A DNA stretch of 6,009 nucleotides from Streptosporangiaceae bacterium (GCA_030045215.1 JASIBJ010000740.1:1-6009), one strand, 5' to 3'; shown: positions 1-6,009, counted from the stretch's first letter. Made by a program: numbers and translations. Notes: generated by a model not told the origin, from the sequence alone.

Positions 1-25
1 CCGCCGCAGTCAAGACGCTCGTCGG

Positions 26-772
26 CTAGCCGGTTTCGTGCGGCGGCACGGGCGGCAGTCGCCGTAGGTCCTCGTCGGTCAACTCACCGGTCGAGATGAG
101 CAGCGCCGCCAGTTCTTCCAGGGCGCGCGGCCCCTTAAGGCCCGGCACCCCGATGCGGACATACCGGTTGCGGATGTTCTCGCACCGCTTAGAGACGGTA
201 TGCGGTTGCCAGCCGATGCGGTCGGCCGCCTCCCTGGCACTGCGCGGCTTGGCGGCACCCGAGTGCCGCCACGTCAGGTATTCCTCGAACCTGGCGGCAA
301 GCACGAGCCGGTCGGAGGCGTTGAGTGGCGCGCGAAGCTTGGTGCTGGTAACTATTCGTTCAGCTCCGCCGGTCCTGGGCAGCGACTGCTCGCCAGTGTC
401 GCCCGCGGCTTCTTCCTGCGGCTGGTCCTCGTCCAGGTGCGGCAGCCGCAGCCGGATCGTGTAGCTGGAGTGCAGGCCGTCGAGCCGAACCTTGGCGTGC
501 CACTGCTGCAGCGGGATCCGCAGCCCGGGCGGCAGGTCAGCGCGGAACCCGCGATCGCCGGACAGGTAGAGCATCGACGAGGAACTGTCGTTGCACATCC
601 ACCAGGTGCCCCCGGAGCACTCGAAGCTGCCCGCGCGCCTGGAGACGCCGCGATCTTCGGCGGGCAGCTGAAGCGAGCACGTCGGTGCCCGGCCGAACGT
701 GAAACGGTCATCCGGCGCCACCCGCCATACGCCCGTTTCGTACATAACGATCAGCAACACGGCGAACCCCAT
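26..772 (-). CDS. FHA-like domain protein with C-terminal helix-turn-helix
   Basis: A 248-residue cytoplasmic protein, probably a signalling adaptor or DNA-binding regulator. Residues ~10-110 resemble a forkhead-associated fold: a GR pair (G27-R28) after a short beta strand, then GVSRRAG (42-48) where FHA domains usually have SxxH, and N61 in a beta-strand context. A linker rich in Asp, Glu and Gln (113-135) joins a C-terminal region (~150-235). There, SAREAADRIGWQPHTVSKR (178-196) looks like a helix-turn-helix, followed by a basic RNRYVR patch. FHA domains bind phosphothreonine, but the conserved histidine is Ala47 here, so classical binding is doubtful. The start at 772 agrees with a promoter 20 bp upstream, with only a weak GTGAAG ribosome site. 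Met10 (743-745) is an alternative start that would drop the hydrophobic stretch GFAVLLIV. The gene is divergent from padR. The FHA assignment is moderately sure; the function is unknown. Confidence 0.75.
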   Translation of the reverse strand: MGFAVLLIVMYETGVWRVAPDDRFTFGRAPTCSLQLPAEDRGVSRRAGSFECSGGTWWMCNDSSSSMLYLSGDRGFRADLPPGLRIPLQQWHAKVRLDGLHSSYTIRLRLPHLDEDQPQEEAAGDTGEQSLPRTGGAERIVTSTKLRAPLNASDRLVLAARFEEYLTWRHSGAAKPRSAREAADRIGWQPHTVSKRCENIRNRYVRIGVPGLKGPRALEELAALLISTGELTDEDLRRLPPVPPHETG

Positions 773-791
773 GCTTCACGCTGTTAGCCGG

Positions 792-820
792 ACGATAGGG
801 CGGCTCAGCGTGGCGGTCAA
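792..820 (-). promoter_or_regulatory. Predicted sigma70-type promoter for the FHA/HTH gene
   Basis: Read on the minus strand, TTGACC (815-820, 5/6 match to TTGACA) is followed by exactly 17 bp and then TATCGT (792-797, 4/6 match to TATAAT). Transcription would start near 785, giving a leader of only about 12 nt before the ATG at 772. The -35 box lies in a short dyad, GGTCA-ATCACC-TGACC (815-830). This is a motif-based prediction. Confidence 0.55.
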
Positions 821-866
821 TCACCTGACCCTCGAACCACGGAACAACCCGCGCCCAGGCCCGGAG

Positions 867-890
867 ATGATCTTGCGGAAGCGAGATCAT
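867..890. promoter_or_regulatory. 24-bp inverted repeat, candidate PadR operator
   Basis: The arms ATGATCTTGC (867-876) and GCGAGATCAT (881-890) are inverted copies matching at 9 of 10 positions, around the spacer GGAA. The repeat ends 4 bp upstream of the predicted padR -35 box. PadR-family proteins are dimers that commonly bind dyads of the ATG...CAT type near their own promoters, so this is the best operator candidate for the adjacent regulator. An upstream activator site or a site for another protein is also possible. It lies outside any predicted transcript, so an RNA terminator role is unlikely. Confidence 0.5.
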
Positions 891-894
891 GCTA

Positions 895-924
895 TTCACT
901 CGGCGTAGACATCAAGCGTATACT
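895..924 (+). promoter_or_regulatory. Predicted promoter of the padR-ABC operon (leaderless)
   Basis: TTCACT (895-900, 4/6 to TTGACA), an 18-bp spacer and TATACT (919-924, 5/6 to TATAAT) form a sigma70-type (HrdB-like) promoter. The usual 6-8 bp after the -10 box puts transcription start at 931-933, that is, on or next to the GTG start codon of padR at 933. The -10 hexamer is flanked exactly by GCG and CGC, and the palindrome GTATAC (918-923) overlaps it, so a protein could also occlude the site here. Confidence 0.6.
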
Positions 925-932
925 CGCGGATT

Positions 933-1469
933 GTGAGCGTCCCTCAAGTCCTCCTCGGCCTGCTTGAGCGCGAGCAGAGTCATGGCTACGACCTCAAGCG
1001 CGACTACGACACGTACTTCGGACGGCACAAGCCGCTGCCCGCAGGCCAGGTCTACGCGACGCTGGCCCGACTCGCCCGCGACGGCAAGGTAATCGCCGGC
1101 CAGGCCGAGCCAGGCGCGGGGCCCGACCGCAAGCGTTACGTGATCACCGAGGCCGGCGTAACCGAGTTCGAGACCTGGCTGACGGAGCCCGAAACTCCCG
1201 AGCCGCACCTTCAGGCAGAGCTGTTTACCAAGGTGGTGCTCGCGCTGATGCTGGGCCGTCCCGCCGAGCAGTATCTGGACCTCCAGCGCTCGGCCCATCT
1301 TCGGCGCATGCGCGAGCTGACCGACCTCAAGCACAGCGGCAGCATGATCGACACGCTTCAGGCCGACTACGGGCTGTTCCACCTCGAGGCCGACCTGCGG
1401 TGGATCGACCTCACCGCGTCGCGCCTGTCCCCGCTAGCCAAGGAGGTCCGTCATGGGCACGACCACTGA
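933..1469 (+). CDS. PadR-family transcriptional regulator
   Basis: A 178-residue DNA-binding regulator, predicted to be a dimeric repressor of its own operon. Residues ~5-83 form the PadR winged helix: VLLGLLEREQSHGYDLKR, then LPAGQVYATLARLARDGKV as the recognition region, and the wing GPDRKRYVITEAG. Residues ~95-165 are mostly helical (RPAEQYLDLQRSAHLRRMREL, then LEADLRWIDL) and match the C-terminal dimerisation domain of the Vir_act_alpha_C type found in the PadR subfamily with AphA. GTG 933 is the only usable start: an in-frame TAG lies at 906-908, no other start codon lies between, and later starts would cut the HTH. There is no Shine-Dalgarno sequence, consistent with a leaderless mRNA. 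The 3' end overlaps the ATPase gene by 17 bp, so both are certainly on one transcript. The inducing ligand is unknown. Confidence 0.93.
   Translation: MSVPQVLLGLLEREQSHGYDLKRDYDTYFGRHKPLPAGQVYATLARLARDGKVIAGQAEPGAGPDRKRYVITEAGVTEFETWLTEPETPEPHLQAELFTKVVLALMLGRPAEQYLDLQRSAHLRRMRELTDLKHSGSMIDTLQADYGLFHLEADLRWIDLTASRLSPLAKEVRHGHDH
1440..1447 (+). promoter_or_regulatory. Strong ribosome binding site inside padR
   Basis: AAGGAGGT sits 5 nt before the ATG at 1453 and within the last codons of padR. It fixes the start of the ATPase gene and contrasts with the padR gene, which has no such site. It suggests the transporter is translated more strongly than its regulator. Confidence 0.85.
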
Positions 1470-2172
1470 CCTGCCTGTCAGTGCTCGGGAACCGGTCCTG
1501 GAGGCACGGGACGTCGTGCTCTCGTTCGGCCAAACGCCGGCGCTGCGCGGAGCCAGCATGTCGGTTGCGTGTGGCGACATCCTGGCGGTGATGGGCCCAA
1601 GCGGCTCGGGCAAGTCGACTCTGCTGCATTGCCTGGCCGGAATCCTCACCCCCGATTCCGGCCAAGTCTGGTTCGACGGCCGCCGACTAGACACGATGGG
1701 CGAGAGCCAGCGAAGCGCGCTCCGCCGCACGCGGTTCGGCTTCGTGTTCCAGTTCGGCCAGCTCGTCCCCGAGCTCACCGCGGAGGAGAACGTTGCGCTG
1801 CCGCTGCTGCTCGGCGGAACGCGGCGGTCCGAGGCGTTGCGCCAGGCCAGAAGGTGGTTCCCGCGCCTGGGATTGGACGGGCTGGCAGAGCACCGCTCCG
1901 GCGAAATGTCAGGCGGCCAGGCGCAGCGCGTCGCGCTCGCCCGCGGCCTGGTTGCCGAACCGGAGGTCCTGTTCGCCGACGAGCCGACCGGAGCGCTGGA
2001 CTCACTGACCGGCGAGCACGTGATGAAGCTGCTGACCGACGAGGCCCGCAGCAAGGGGGTCACGGTCATCCTGGTCACTCACGAACCGCGGGTGGCGGCC
2101 TACGCCGACCGCGAGGTCGTCGTGCGCGACGGCACCGTGACCTCGCCCGCACCCAGCCCGGTGCGCTCATGA
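1453..2172 (+). CDS. ABC transporter ATP-binding protein, MacB/LolD-like
   Basis: A 239-residue cytoplasmic ATPase that powers the FtsX-type permease encoded next to it. All nucleotide-binding motifs are intact: Walker A GPSGSGKST (48-56), Q-loop at Q100 in FVFQFGQLVPELTAEENV, signature MSGGQAQRV (152-160), Walker B VLFADEPTG with D176 and E177, D-loop ALD (181-183), and the switch histidine H210 in VTHE. The 'FVFQ..xLxPxLTAxENV' pattern and the full length near 230 residues place it with the MacB/LolD/FtsE branch, which pairs with FtsX-fold permeases for peptide or lipid export, or mechanotransmission, rather than nutrient import. The start is set by AAGGAGGT 5 nt upstream. The stop codon shares the ATGA with the permease start. 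The substrate cannot be inferred. Confidence 0.95.
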   Translation: MGTTTDLPVSAREPVLEARDVVLSFGQTPALRGASMSVACGDILAVMGPSGSGKSTLLHCLAGILTPDSGQVWFDGRRLDTMGESQRSALRRTRFGFVFQFGQLVPELTAEENVALPLLLGGTRRSEALRQARRWFPRLGLDGLAEHRSGEMSGGQAQRVALARGLVAEPEVLFADEPTGALDSLTGEHVMKLLTDEARSKGVTVILVTHEPRVAAYADREVVVRDGTVTSPAPSPVRS

Positions 2173-4403
2173 TCGGGCTCGGCCTGCGCCTGGCCGTTGG
2201 CGGCGGCCGGGACGGCGCCGCCCGGCTAGCGGCCACGACGGTTGCCGTCGCGGTCGGAGTCGGCATGCTGCTGACAACGCTTGCAGGCATCGGTGCGCTG
2301 CAGAAGCAGGACGACCGGGCGGCCTGGCTGCGGACCGGAGTAACTCAGTCCGGCCCGGTCGCGGGACCCCTGATATGGCTGACCCGGACGGACTACTTCA
2401 ACGGCCAGCAGATCGACCGGATAGACCTTGCGGTCGCCGGACCCCACGCTCCCGTCCCGCCCGGCATTGGCCACCTCCCTGGGCCTGGCCAGTTCTACGC
2501 CTCGCCAGCCCTGACCGCCATGCTGCGCTCGGATCCGCCTGGTGAGCTGCGGGACCGGTTTCCCGGCCGGCAGATCGGCATCATCGGCCAGGCGGCGCTC
2601 CCGGCACCAGATTCCCTCATCGTCATCGTCGGGCACACGCCCGGCCAACTCGCCCGCGCACCCGGCGCCACCAGGGTCACCACAATCCAGAGCGCGGCGG
2701 GCGGATCAGCGGCACCCGGCGGGCAGCGGACCAGTTCGCTCGTGGCGGTACTGGCCATCGCGGCCCTCGCCCTGCTGGTCCCGGTGATGTTGTTCATCAG
2801 CACGGCGACTCGGCTCGCCGCGACACGCCGCGAACAGCGCTTCGCGGCCATGAGACTGGTCGGCGCTACGCCACGGCAGATCTCGATCATCGCCGCGGGC
2901 GAGGCGTGCGTCGCGGCCGCAGCCGGCACCGCTGCCGGATTCGGCCTGTTCTTCCTGGTGCGCTCGCCCGTCGCCGGCATCCCGTTCACCGGGCAGCCCT
3001 TCTTTCCGTCAGAAATGACGCTTTCGCCGGCTGACATATTCGGCGTGGCGATCGGCATCCCGCTGCTGGCGGCGCTGGTCGCCCGGATCGCCCTCCGGCG
3101 AGTGCAGATCACGCCGCTCGGCGTCACCCGCCGGGTCAGCCCCGCACCGCCGGGCTGGTGGCGGATCCTGCCGCTGGCCGCCGGCACCGCCGAGCTTGCC
3201 TACTTCGCGGCCGCCGGGCACCCGCGCACGGTGGCCGGCCAGACTGGGGCGTTCTTCCTGGGCTTTGCGCTGATTATTGCCGGGCTGATCACTGCCGGGC
3301 CCTGGCTCACGATGACCGCATCACTGCTTCTGGTCCGCCGCGCCCGCCGACCCGCTGTCCTCATCGCCGGACGGCGGATCTGCGACAACCCGCGGTTCGC
3401 TTTCCGCGCCGTCGGCGGCCTGATCGTGGCGCTGTTCGTCATGAGTGCCGTCATCGGCGTGATCACCACGCTTGCGGCCGATAATGGCCTGCCACGGGAC
3501 AGCGCCGCGGCAGCCGCCGATACCATCGTCGACCAGTTCGCCGGCGGCTACAGTGCTACCTCGGACCTGCCGATCCAGCCCGTGGCCGACATCTCCGGTC
3601 CTGTCATAGCCCGGCTGCAGGCCGTCTCCGGAGTGCGCGGCGTGACGGTGATCCACGGCATCGTCATCCCTGCCCGGGCCCAGGGTGCCCCCGCGAGTAT
3701 CGAGGGCCTGGCGTCGTGCGCGCAGATGGCGACGACCCCGACGCTCGGCCACTGCCGCGCCGGCGCGACCGTGGGCACCATGGCGAACGTCGACAGCGGC
3801 ACCCTCACGTCAGTGCCTGGGCCAGTATGGCCCGCAGCCCGCATCTCGCTCCGGCGGCTTGACGGCCTCCCGGCCACGGCGGTCGCCGTAGCCACCGACG
3901 GTTCAGCCGGGGCGATCGAGCACGCCAGGACCGTGCTGGAGACTGCGGTGCCCTATCTCGGTGTGCCGGTTACCATTGCCGAGGCCCAGGGGCAGGCCCA
4001 GCAGCAGATCACTCAGTGGCAGCATGACGCGGACGTGCTCATCCTCGCCAGCGTGCCCATCGCCGGCTGCAGCCTGGCCGTCAGCGTCGCCGCCGGGCTG
4101 ACCGACCGCAAGGTCCCGTTCAGCTTGCTGCGGCTCACCGGCGTTCCCCTCGGCATGCTGCGCCGCGTCGTGGCTATCGAAACCGTCGTTCCTCTGGTGA
4201 TCGTGTCGGTGGCGTCAGCCGGAGCCGGGCTCCTGGCCGCTGACCTGTTCCTTCGCTCCCAGTTCAGCGAGACCATGCGGTCACCTGGCGCCGCCTACTA
4301 CCTCAGCGTGCTCGCCGGCATCATCCTGTCCCTCGCGATCATCGCATCCACACTGCCCCTGCTTGATCGGATCACCGGTCCCGAAGCCGCCAGGGCCGAA
4401 TGA
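2169..4403 (+). CDS. FtsX-type ABC transporter permease
   Basis: A 744-residue integral membrane partner of the upstream ATPase. Hydrophobic segments lie at about 20-43, 188-211, 240-266, 287-310, 333-350 (weak), 361-389, 414-436, 623-646, 666-692 and 710-732, roughly ten helices, the layout of duplicated-FtsX permeases. Each half has a cytoplasmic coupling segment: RREQRFAAMRLVGATPRQ (220-237) and DRKVPFSLLRLTGVPLGMLRR (646-666). Two large extracytoplasmic loops lie at ~45-185 and ~437-620; the second has Cys517 and Cys529, a possible disulfide pair. The start ATG 2169 overlaps the ATPase stop (ATGA) and no Shine-Dalgarno sequence is visible, indicating translational coupling. The reading frame stays open for another 200 codons upstream to 1569, but that part only shadows the ATPase gene. 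Family assignment is secure; the substrate is unknown. Confidence 0.93.
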   Translation: MIGLGLRLAVGGGRDGAARLAATTVAVAVGVGMLLTTLAGIGALQKQDDRAAWLRTGVTQSGPVAGPLIWLTRTDYFNGQQIDRIDLAVAGPHAPVPPGIGHLPGPGQFYASPALTAMLRSDPPGELRDRFPGRQIGIIGQAALPAPDSLIVIVGHTPGQLARAPGATRVTTIQSAAGGSAAPGGQRTSSLVAVLAIAALALLVPVMLFISTATRLAATRREQRFAAMRLVGATPRQISIIAAGEACVAAAAGTAAGFGLFFLVRSPVAGIPFTGQPFFPSEMTLSPADIFGVAIGIPLLAALVARIALRRVQITPLGVTRRVSPAPPGWWRILPLAAGTAELAYFAAAGHPRTVAGQTGAFFLGFALIIAGLITAGPWLTMTASLLLVRRARRPAVLIAGRRICDNPRFAFRAVGGLIVALFVMSAVIGVITTLAADNGLPRDSAAAAADTIVDQFAGGYSATSDLPIQPVADISGPVIARLQAVSGVRGVTVIHGIVIPARAQGAPASIEGLASCAQMATTPTLGHCRAGATVGTMANVDSGTLTSVPGPVWPAARISLRRLDGLPATAVAVATDGSAGAIEHARTVLETAVPYLGVPVTIAEAQGQAQQQITQWQHDADVLILASVPIAGCSLAVSVAAGLTDRKVPFSLLRLTGVPLGMLRRVVAIETVVPLVIVSVASAGAGLLAADLFLRSQFSETMRSPGAAYYLSVLAGIILSLAIIASTLPLLDRITGPEAARAE

Positions 4404-4409
4404 CGGGTC

Positions 4410-4439
4410 TTGCCGCCGGTCGTGCTCGCAGCGTTAAAT
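4410..4439 (+). promoter_or_regulatory. Weak candidate promoter in the gap after the permease
   Basis: TTGCCG (4410-4415, 4/6 to TTGACA), an 18-bp spacer and TTAAAT (4434-4439, 4/6 to TATAAT but lacking the important second-position A) lie in the 85-bp gap 4404-4488. A start near 4446 would give a leader of about 43 nt for the next gene. No convincing terminator hairpin was seen in this gap, so read-through from the exporter operon is equally possible. Confidence 0.25.
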
Positions 4440-4488
4440 CAACACCGATTGCCTCAAGTGTCCGCCCACCCGCCCTCTGGAGGATGCG

Positions 4489-5088
4489 GTGCCCAGTCGC
4501 GCCGGCGACCGCGCGTTCATGACCCTGTGGCTGGCCGATTCGCTCACCGCCGACGAGCAGATCATCGCCGAGCTGCGCGGACTCACGGGGCCCAGCCGGG
4601 TCTGGGACCTGGGGGCCATAATTCTGCTGTCGGTGCCGAGCGAGGTCAGCGCGTGGCACGACCTGTTCTACGGCGCGGCTCCCGGTCGGCCTGACCTTGC
4701 CATGCTTGCCCTGCTGCCCGCGGCAGCCGGCGCCGCGACGTTTGCTTCCGCCGTCCTGCGAAAGACCGTCTATGTCGCGGTCACCGAGCGGCAGGTCATC
4801 GTCGTCAGGATGCGCAACCGCTCGACTCCTGATCGCGTCCTGCTCGCGGCGCCCATCGGCGCGCTCCGGCTGACCACCACCAGCCGGCTCGGCAGGCGGG
4901 CCGTGACCTGCACCGCGGCCGATGGCGGCGCGCTGCTGATCGGCGGGAAGTACCGCAAGCGCTTGCGGCTCACGGCCATCGACCGCCGACCCCGATTCGG
5001 AGAGGCGCTCAGCGCCATCCGCGCGCAAGGAGGCTCGGTGGACCTGCCTCCGCTCCCGCCGGTGCCCGCTTGGGACCGGCCGGCCTGA
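4489..5088 (+). CDS. Hypothetical membrane-associated protein with PH-like beta region
   Basis: A 199-residue protein that I do not recognise with certainty. Residues 1-38 are polar with a short helix (TADEQIIAELRGL). A weak hydrophobic stretch occurs at ~40-50, and a clearer one at 70-90 (LAMLALLPAAAGAATFASAVL) could cross the membrane. It is followed by a beta-rich stretch (~92-165) starting VYVAVTERQVIVVRM, which resembles the first strands of bacterial PH-like domains (YdbS type, 'a...T..rli'). The C-terminus is proline-rich (PPLPPVP, 187-193). The GTG start at 4489 is set by TGGAGGA at 4478-4484, 4 nt upstream; the nearby ATG at 4484 is out of frame. It lies 85 bp after the permease and 76 bp before the pirin gene. 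It could be an accessory membrane protein of the exporter, but proximity is the only evidence. That it is a real gene is well supported by the RBS and codon bias. Confidence 0.75.
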   Translation: MPSRAGDRAFMTLWLADSLTADEQIIAELRGLTGPSRVWDLGAIILLSVPSEVSAWHDLFYGAAPGRPDLAMLALLPAAAGAATFASAVLRKTVYVAVTERQVIVVRMRNRSTPDRVLLAAPIGALRLTTTSRLGRRAVTCTAADGGALLIGGKYRKRLRLTAIDRRPRFGEALSAIRAQGGSVDLPPLPPVPAWDRPA

Positions 5089-5164
5089 CGCCGGACGCAG
5101 CACGGGCGGCCTGCTGGGAGAATTGGGCTCTCGGCACGGGCGAGGCCCGAAGGGAGACCAGCCG

Positions 5165-6009
5165 GTGAGCACAGTCGATGCCGACGTGGAGATCGCGGAC
5201 GACGACCCCGTTCCCATCTTGGATCTTGAAATCACAGCCGCGAGGCAGGCGCGAGTCGGCGATATCACCGTGCGCCGGATGCTGCCCCTGCGGCTGCGCC
5301 GCAGCGTCGGCCCGTGGTGCTTCATCGACCACTACGGGCCGCAGGACGTGGACGGCGTGGCCGGCATGATGGTGCCGCCGCACCCGCACATCGGGCTGCA
5401 GACCGTCACATGGCTGCTGGCCGGGAACGTGCTGCACCGCGACAGCCTGGGCAGCGAGCAACTGATCAGGCCGGGCCAGCTGAACCTGATGACGGCGGGC
5501 GCCGGCATCGCGCACGCCGAGGAGTCGCCGGCGGAGCACGATCCGGTTCTGCACGGCGTCCAGCTCTGGGTCGCGCTCCCCGAGGCCAGCCGACGGGTCG
5601 CGCCCGCGTTCGAGCATCATGCCGAGCTGCCCGACGCCGCGCTGCCGGGCTTCACGACGACGGTGTTCATGGGCGAGCTGGCGGGGAGTCAGTCCCCGGC
5701 CACCGCGTTCTCGCCGATCGTCGGCGCCGAGCTAACCGCGCGGGGCAGGACGGCGTCCGGTTCCGTGCCGCTGCGGCCCGATTACGAGCACGCGCTGTTC
5801 GTCGTGACCGGTCGGGCTGATGTTGACGGCGCCGTCCTGGCGCCGGGCCAGCTGCTGTACCTGCCCGCCGGGCGAGAGCGGGCGAGCGTGACCGCGCCCG
5901 CTGGCAGCAGCGTGATGCTGCTCGGCGGCGAGCCCCTCGGTGAGTCACTGCTGATGTGGTGGAACTTCGTGGCCCGCACCCCGGAGGAGATCGAGGCGGC
6001 GACGGCTCA
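5165..6009 (+). CDS. Pirin family protein (3' end cut by window)
   Basis: 281 complete codons are present with no stop, and the gene runs off the window. It encodes a bicupin iron-binding protein of the pirin family; members act as quercetin dioxygenase-like enzymes or redox-sensitive regulators, and the specific role in actinomycetes is usually unknown. The N-terminal cupin is clear: VGPWCFIDHYGP (48-59), then PPHPHIGLQTVTWLL (71-85), NLMTAGAGIAHAEES (107-121) and HGVQLWVALP. The expected metal ligands are all present: H73, H75, H117 and E119. The C-terminal cupin ends with the family hallmark LLGGEPLGE...MWWNFVARTPEEI. Family members are commonly around 300-330 residues, so perhaps 30-50 are missing. 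The GTG start at 5165 follows AAGGGAG (5150-5156) by 8 nt. The first ~30 residues are an acidic, poorly conserved extension. No clear promoter was found in 5089-5164. Confidence 0.93.
   Translation, partial: MSTVDADVEIADDDPVPILDLEITAARQARVGDITVRRMLPLRLRRSVGPWCFIDHYGPQDVDGVAGMMVPPHPHIGLQTVTWLLAGNVLHRDSLGSEQLIRPGQLNLMTAGAGIAHAEESPAEHDPVLHGVQLWVALPEASRRVAPAFEHHAELPDAALPGFTTTVFMGELAGSQSPATAFSPIVGAELTARGRTASGSVPLRPDYEHALFVVTGRADVDGAVLAPGQLLYLPAGRERASVTAPAGSSVMLLGGEPLGESLLMWWNFVARTPEEIEAATA

Noticed and set aside
786..805. AGCCG...CGGCT inverted repeat with a 10-bp spacer near the FHA -10 box
   Set aside because: Short GC-rich arms with a long spacer are not distinguishable from chance in this base composition.
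1569..2168. 200-codon in-frame upstream extension of the permease
   Set aside because: It overlaps the intact ABC ATPase gene in another frame, and the translation is Arg/Pro/Ala-rich noise. The ATGA at 2169 gives a normal FtsX-type N-terminus.
2495..3187. Minus-strand open frame of 230 codons inside the permease gene
   Set aside because: Antisense to a well-supported membrane protein, low-complexity composition, no ribosome site and no recognisable domain.
5080..5094. CCGGC-CTGAC-GCCGG hairpin overlapping the stop of the PH-like gene, considered as a terminator
   Set aside because: The stem is only 5 bp, there is no T-tract, and such GC-rich short stems are expected by chance here. A second weak stem at 5098-5116 (CAGCA...TGCTG) has the same problem.
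4372..5325. Minus-strand open frame of 317 codons opposite the PH-like gene and the pirin start
   Set aside because: It lies antisense to two genes with good ribosome sites and family or codon support. The product is rich in Arg, Gly and Pro with no domain, as expected for antisense shadow frames in high-GC DNA.
5314..5820. Plus-strand frame of 168 codons inside the pirin gene
   Set aside because: The pirin frame from 5165 carries all the cupin metal ligands and family motifs; this frame is an Arg/Ala-rich shadow.

Overview
The window reads as chromosomal DNA from a high-GC actinomycete (Streptomyces-like or a related filamentous genus). The support is strong G/C bias at third codon positions, GTG starts, long stop-free antisense frames, and proteins of typical actinobacterial type: an FHA/HTH protein, PadR plus an FtsX-type ABC exporter, and an actinobacterial-style pirin. 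The genus cannot be fixed from the sequence. There is no sign of IS elements, phage genes, CRISPR arrays, tRNA or rRNA.

Layout: (1) 26-772, minus strand, an FHA-like protein with a C-terminal helix-turn-helix and a degenerate phosphothreonine-binding motif. (2) 773-932, a 160-bp divergent control region. It holds a good promoter for the FHA gene (TTGACC-17-TATCGT on the minus strand), a promoter for padR (TTCACT-18-TATACT) that places transcription start at or next to the GTG start codon, and a 24-bp inverted repeat just upstream of that -35 box. (3) 933-4403, plus strand, a tightly packed operon: PadR regulator, ABC ATPase and a 744-residue FtsX-type permease. The genes overlap by 17 bp and then 4 bp (ATGA). 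(4) 4489-5088, an unrecognised small protein with a hydrophobic segment followed by a beta-rich, PH-like region. (5) 5165 to the window end, a pirin-family protein cut off by the window edge.

How the genes work together: the PadR protein most likely represses its own operon by binding the dyad at its promoter, and is released when the exporter's substrate or a linked stress is sensed. The ATPase and permease would form a MacB/FtsX-type mechanotransmission or export complex. Its substrate cannot be read from sequence; peptides, lipids or antibiotics are the usual options. The FHA protein shares the control region but reads away from it, so co-regulation is possible and unproven. The PH-like gene and the pirin have their own ribosome binding sites and may be transcribed separately from the exporter.

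Overall this is a fairly ordinary accessory/transport region. The most useful observations are the apparently leaderless padR transcript, the dyad beside its promoter, the FHA protein lacking the conserved SxxH histidine, and the unclassified gene between the exporter and the pirin.
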